Shown here: one piece after another, positions 58,735-64,000 of the stretch
How the letters are laid out: every line of letters starts with the position of its first letter
How positions within the stretch are numbered: position 1 is the stretch's first letter
Assembly: GCA_047967505.1 (NCBI GenBank)
Contig: CM106539.1
Length of the DNA stretch: 64,000 nt
Strand: one strand, 5' to 3'
Source: Dipteris shenzhenensis
Taxonomy: Eukaryota > Polypodiophyta > Polypodiopsida > Gleicheniales
Translations under genes and position numbers: made by a program
The notes under the pieces: model-generated
Seen by the model: the letters and a program-made list of their open reading frames with translations, nothing else
The model's database searches: none
What the model was told of the DNA's origin: nothing

Positions 58735-59610
58735 TAGTGGTGGCTAAAAACCATCCTGGGCCATACAATCAAAGAAAATGCCCTTGTAGAAATCTAATCC
58801 ACCCGCTCTACTAGTCACCCATCAACTTGGCAGATGCTCGCAGGTTGCCATCAACTCAGAATGCTGAGCTATAGTGTGGAAGATCAACCAGCCATTGCTA
58901 TAGCCTTTCATCATCATCATGTCACTTTTAGCCCCCTTGGACCTTGACTTTTGAGAAATGTGTATGGGAGGCATTTCCCTCATGTCTTCTTCTCCTTAGT
59001 TTTCAATTTTCCTAGGAAGGCCTTTTGAATGTATTCAACTTGTTCAATGGTTTTCTGGTCCCACATAGTTTTTGTGTCCCTTCCTTTTTGGCTGCTCGTT
59101 TTGGGGGTAATGGATTCTGGGTTTCACATTCCTCACTCCACATGTTCAAATTCTCTTCTACGCACCACATTCGTCGCTAGACAGCCTATCTTTGCCCCAC
59201 AAGTTCATGCACAATTGACTATGTGTGGAGATCTCCCCCCCCCCCCGTGTGTGTGTGTGTGTGTGTGTGTTCTCTTCTTCTTCTACTTCGTCAAGGTCCA
59301 ATGGTGGCTAAAAACCATCCCTGGCCATACGATCAAAGAAAATGCCCTTGTAGAAGTCTAATCTGTATGCTCTACTAGTTGCCATCAACTTGGAAGATGC
59401 TTGTAGGTCACCTTAACTCAGAAAGTTGAGTTGTAGTGCAGAAGATCGGCTAGCCATCATTGTAACTTGTCATCATCATGTTGTTTTTAGCCCCCTTGGA
59501 CCTCGACTTTCGAGAAATGCCCATGGGAGGCAATTACCTCATGTCTTCTTCTTTTTAGCTTTCAATTTACTCGGGCAGGCCTTTTGAATGTATTGAACTT
59601 GTTCTCTCCC
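58735..59610. repeat. direct duplication, period about 555 bp
   Basis: Blocks GTGGCTAAAAACCATCC, ATCAAAGAAAATGCCCTTGTAG, TTTTAGCCCCCTTGGACCT and GGCCTTTTGAATGTATT occur at 58738-59040 and again at 59298-59605 in the same order. A C-run and (GT)n microsatellite (59227-59270) lies between. Confidence 0.85.
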
Positions 59611-59699
59611 TTTCTCTCTCTCTCTCTTCTCCTTCTTCTTCTCTCTCTCTCTCTTCTTCCTCTTCTCTCTCTTGGTAGGCCACATGAATGAAATTAATC

Positions 59700-61850
59700 T
59701 TCTTTTAAAGACTAAGGCTTGTTCTTATCTCAAAATGCTAAAGGTTTAAATGTGTGGAATGAACAGGTATTACACAGAGTAAACGAAAAACGACCATATG
59801 GACAACAAGAGTGCATGTATGCAGAAAAGGACTAGCTTCGGCTATGAGGATCTATCCAAAAGAAATATAAAAGCTATTCTCGCACCCATGTAGTTGAAAA
59901 AATGCCATAAGGTTACTTCAAAGTGGGTAACTTCTACTTAATCCAGAGAGACCCGCTTATTTCACTGATAGCTCTCTAAATTTCAAAGTCCTTGGTATGT
60001 CTTTATTAATTCATTCATTGCTCACTCACTATACTTCATAGTTCCTTCTTTTGTCATCGAGCACATAACTACTTCCTCAAAATGAAACTTGGATCCTACC
60101 TTTTAATGAAATTTTCCTAAAAGGAAAAAAAGAGTGAAAAAACAAAGATGAACATGAGATACGACACAAGGTCCATGAGGACCCGATCCTCCCTGCAAAT
60201 GTTAGGGGCAATGTTTTATTATTGCCTTGGTGACATGCAAAGGCTTGCATCTTTTGGAAATTAGATGCCAATGAATACATGATAAGACTACGCTCACAAG
60301 AGCTCATAACTTGATTGCAACCTAAATAATATTGGGTCATGGACTACAATCATATGAAATATCATCCTTCGACCTTGTATCCAATTGTGCTATCTCTACT
60401 ATTGATTCCAAATCATTACCTCCCATCAAGAACATGCATCAAAAGAGAGGAATGTTGTAAGAAATCAAAATGAATCAACATCAAGAATATTAGGGTCCAA
60501 TAGTATTACAAAGAAATCTTGCAAATAGATGGGACACTAGCATATTATCTGAATATTAGTAGTCATATTCGTACTACAATTTGAGAAATCAATATCTTGC
60601 ATGCACTTGTAAGCATGAAAAAAAACATTAAAAGTAGAAGGTAAAAAATCGACTCTTTGGATGAATGTAGAAGAAGAAGCTTTCTCAGTAAAAACAATGA
60701 CAAAAAATAAGCAAATGAATGAGAATAAACAATAGCTAATTCCTAGAATGGCAAGAACTGTGCTTAGATGAGATGGTTGCCGCACATTATTGATATGTAA
60801 TTTTGCAAGATTACTGGCATAATAGCTTTTTGGTAGAGTGGGTTTTTCTGGTAGTATATAGTTTGCGAAAAAGCTTTTTTGGCAAAATATTTTCTTTTTT
60901 GTAGGACATCATGTTTGGTAGAACAACCATTTTTCTTTTTAAAGAACAACTTTGTTTTCTTTCCCTTTTTTTCCTATCTCATAGATAACAATCTTTTCAC
61001 TTGAAAGCATAATGCCTGTTAGGCAGGCAAAAAACCCATTTGACAGGCAAAAAGCCCTTTCAGTAGGCTAAGCCCTTTTTTATGAAATAGTTTTTTTGGT
61101 GGTATATATTTTTGCAAAATAGCTTTTCTGGCAGTATATATTTTTGCAAAATAGCTTTTTTGGTAGAACAGTTTTTTTGGCAATTGGCTAAGCCACTTTT
61201 TTTTTGCAATTGGCGGAATAGAGTGAGTAAGGAATTGTAGTAACCTTCAACATATAGAAAGTCAATCCATCAAGCTCATAGTCAACCCACATTAACCACA
61301 AAAATGATCGTCGAAAAAACGCACAGACCGAGCCATGTAGAGGGAAACAAACACACCAATCTTGCTAACAAAGAAGGCTAAGGAGAACTCTTAATGAAGG
61401 GACAAGTTTCAAAAATCATACTTTAGTAACTTACACAATAACACATAGAGCTCCATAGAATTAAGGATAAGTTGAAAGCCAAACCCCTAGAGTTGTTGCT
61501 CTAAACACTCATAACTGGGCAAGGATAAAAATTCATAAAGATAATTAATATTTAATTAAAGAGATGACGTCCTACTAAAAACACCAATTACCTCAACTCG
61601 ACCAATTGTGCCTTGAACTAAGAAACACGCATTCAAAAGTACCAAAGAAGAGCAAAGACCCTCCTAGCAAAAGCACTAGGCTCAACGACCATGCAACACC
61701 CATAGCCACCCAGACAGGCTCAACTAAACAAGCAAGGATCCCAACATGAGCCAAAGTGAAGCAAGGATCAATAAGCGCTTAGACAGAGATAGATAGCAAT
61801 GCAGAGAGAGAGACAAAGAGAGGCACCCTCATCACTGGTAGCATCAGAAG
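59700..61850. other. no gene seen
   Basis: AT-rich stretch. Short repeats of GTATATATTTTTGCAAAATAGCTTTT occur at 61080-61160. Frames up to 87 codons show no domain. Confidence 0.4.
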
Positions 61851-61859
61851 TAGCTTTAT

Positions 61860-62500
61860 CTACAAAGAGAGAATATCATAAGATGAGACCTGGCAAATAA
61901 GACCGTTGTACTCGCATAACACCATGGCATGCGAGCTTGCAAAGAAGTTCAAACAAAGCTTTACTTGAAACCAGTAAGATGGGAGAGTTACAATCTTTAG
62001 AGACCATATTGAAGAATCATTCTTATTGTTTGTCATGCAAATGCTTGAACCCATGTCATTAGTGGAGAAAAGGAGATCATCATATGGGGAGCATTCCCAA
62101 AGGAAATCCTTCTCAAATGAACTAGTATCCTCAGTCTCCACTGATCCTTTAGCTGCTACTGCTAAACTTGTGAACGAATAGATGCGTGACCCTCTTGGGG
62201 AAGTTCGTAAAAGACCGAAGCTATGATGGGTCCAAAAACTAGTAGAAAAGTTCATGCTGGTATGAGGTCCCCTAATTTGCCTCATTGCTTTGTTGTAAGC
62301 TTTAGCAGCTTCCTCAAGAGTGTCATAGGTGCCCACAGTCTCACACCTTTGGAGGGATTGCAAATTTCTGCAGACCATTTTGCCCACCTTTGATGTCTCA
62401 CCCCTCTATACTTGCAATACTTGGCATCGACTTTTCCGAGAGGGGGAGATTTCTTTGGAGGAAGGAGATCCCAACCTTCTAAATCCTCATAGTAGGCCAC
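61860..62500 (-). pseudogene. AP2/ERF transcription factor gene, frame-broken and 5' incomplete
   Basis: On the minus strand two frames complete one AP2 DNA-binding domain. The first ends YCKYRGVRHQRWAKWSAEIC then NPSKGVRLW; the second continues GTYDTLEEAAKAYNKAMRQI then RGPHTSMNF. The YRG element, the WAKW variant of WGKW, and the WLG-type junction place it in the ERF family, which binds GCC-box or DRE promoters. At 62331-62338 the domain loses about four bases where WLG is expected, shifting the frame; this removes one or two residues. No ATG lies upstream in frame: a stop precedes the first frame. C-terminal to the domain about 100 residues with SSFEKDFLWECSPYDDLL are acidic, like an activation region. 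The gene is probably inactive; a sequencing error at the break is possible. Confidence 0.8.
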
Positions 62501-63405
62501 TTTCTAGCACTCTTTCCTCCTCTCCCCTTTCTCTCCTATTCGTTCCCAGCCTTTGGCAGCTCAAGGATGCCTCCTAAGAAGGGAGAAGTTGAAGGTTGCA
62601 ACTTGGAATTAAAGAGTTCATGCATTAGATTAGCCGTAATCATGGAATCCCATTGTTTGGTTATGGTAAGGTGGGAAATGATGAGGGATCAGCGTGGCCT
62701 CTTTGCTCCCCTCATGTCTCGGCTCATCGAGAGCCATGCCACCTCTCAGTCAGAATGGCCAATTGTGACTCATCCAAATATGTTGATCGCTAGATCTACA
62801 CTTTCCCTCCATCGAGGACATACTTAGGTGGCCTCCAACCTGGCCTTATCTGAAGATCGTAGGTCCTAAAAAGAGGCAAGGTTTGCATGTGGAGTAAGCT
62901 GCACCTGATTAATGATTACATATAATGCTAACCCACCAAGACCCAAGGCATCTATGGTGAGAAGGTTGTAGAATGTATATACTCCAATGTCACGCAACAA
63001 GCCCCTTAACTTACTGGGGTTTGTATCACTCTTCCAGTGTACCTAACCAATCCTACTAGCAAGGAATGGTTGAATCATTTACCATCCTAGAGATCTAACA
63101 TTACCTAGGCCCCATTAATCACTCATACTACAACCTTGTAACCAAGTTTGTGAAACTCACACCACCACAATTTATGGTCCAAGCCATAGCAACTTTTGCC
63201 AAAAAAAACACATGGACTATGGGGCTTGTCTTACAAAATTCAGTCAAGTGTGACTTGAATGTCATCATTTGAGAGGATCCACATTACATGTGCATTGCTT
63301 TGCTCGTATTGAAGGATAGATTAGAGCTCTATTACATAGCTGCCCAAGTAATGGCTCTGTAGATCCTAGAGCTGAATTGTTGAGAAACCATGTCGGGATC
63401 GATTC
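62501..63405. other. no gene seen
   Basis: Frames up to 86 codons, none with a recognised domain. The stretch directly upstream of the AP2 frame (62500-62600 on the minus strand) would be its 5' end but has no in-frame start. Confidence 0.4.
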
Positions 63406-63523
63406 AAGCTTTGGGTGGAAAGCTCTTCGATTGTAGTTGTAGCTTATCAATCTTCCTAAATGCTAAGCTTTGGGTGGAAAGCTCTTCGATTGTAGTTGTA
63501 GCTTATCAATCTTCCTAAATGCT
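63406..63523. repeat. two exact 59-bp tandem repeats
   Basis: Units 63406-63464 and 63465-63523 begin AAGCTTTGGGTGGAAAGC and end CCTAAATGCT. No difference seen, so the duplication is recent. Confidence 0.95.
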
Positions 63524-64000
63524 TGGCTACGTGAATAGTTCAAGATCTGTGCAAAGCGAGCTATTCGATTTGCAATTGCTTAGCCTCTCCACCTTGCTGG
63601 ATAAATTTCTTTTTGATTTCGTAGCTATTGATGGATTCAAGCGTCTTGCAAAGAGAGATGTTCGATATGTAGTACCCAGGCTTTGTAGCCTTGGACTCAT
63701 TCTCTATGTGGCGCGTGCAAGCACTTTTATCACCAACCTCTTGAATGTTGCACCAGATGTTCCAGTCACCTCTCGCACAAGCGGCGGTCTTGGACACAAG
63801 CACACAAAATGGTTAACGTAGCTCATTATGTGTTTTGGACAAGATACGGCCATCCCTTCGAAAACAAATCCTCAACTTTTGGTTCGCGTGTTGTATAAAC
63901 GCATCTACATTCTCTATGTAGAAGGAGCTCAACCATACCATTTTAATGGGGCTTCCTGGGCCATCGATCCTGGGAATACCCGGATTGTTCTTTCATCAAT
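63524..64000. other. no recognised gene at window end
   Basis: A 100-codon plus-strand frame (63519-63821) and an overlapping minus-strand frame show no known domain. I cannot tell whether it is a gene fragment. Confidence 0.3.

Overview
This is nuclear DNA of a land plant with a large, repeat-rich genome. The evidence is plant-type CCCTAAA telomere-like repeats, an SG1-like tetratricopeptide gene, an AP2/ERF domain, DUF659-type hAT transposases, and many nested copia and gypsy retroelements that prime from initiator tRNA-Met sites (TGGTATCAGAGC-type). The species cannot be named from the sequence; the repeat density would fit a fern, lycophyte or gymnosperm.

Layout. 1-9.4 kb: fragments of Ty1/copia elements on both strands, including one LTR element with a clear 5-bp target duplication (5255-6672) inside one unit of a 1.1-kb tandem duplication. 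9.85-16.36 kb: a decayed plus-strand Ty3/gypsy element (gag, protease, RT, RNase H, integrase), cut off at an inverted LTR (16359-17387). 18.59-19.40 kb: the last two exons of an SG1-like chloroplast TPR protein. 20-31 kb: diverged partial copies of that SG1 segment, interrupted by a minus-strand hAT transposase remnant (22.5-25.2 kb) and a short-LTR non-autonomous retrotransposon (26.30-29.42 kb) whose LTRs carry CCCTAA repeats. 30.95-34.18 kb: a minus-strand gypsy remnant.

34183-53478: the most interesting object, a 19.3-kb element bounded by a perfect 26-bp terminal inverted repeat and a 4-bp direct repeat CAAC outside it. Two gene arms point outward from a repeat-filled centre. The minus arm encodes a transposase-like protein (DUF8039-like N-terminus, acidic repeats, zinc-ligand cluster, RNase-H-like DUF7869-type core) with two frame breaks. 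The plus arm encodes a protein of about 1707 residues from eight exons, with two tandem Ulp1-type cysteine protease domains (the second lacks the catalytic Cys), and then a 144-residue coiled-coil protein. The centre (38.8-44.7 kb) holds a telomere-like block, a G-rich minisatellite and a 2.2-kb polypurine tract studded with about 20 copies of a GC-rich palindrome.

53.5-64 kb: an AT-rich roughly 80-bp tandem array, a plus-strand hAT transposase remnant, several local duplications and microsatellites, a 534-bp foldback element, and an AP2/ERF gene broken by a frame change. Functional host coding sequence is sparse: only the SG1-like exons look intact. The genes of the 19.3-kb element appear to form one mobile unit: transposase plus a large accessory protease protein, as in other plant DNA transposons that carry Ulp1-like genes.
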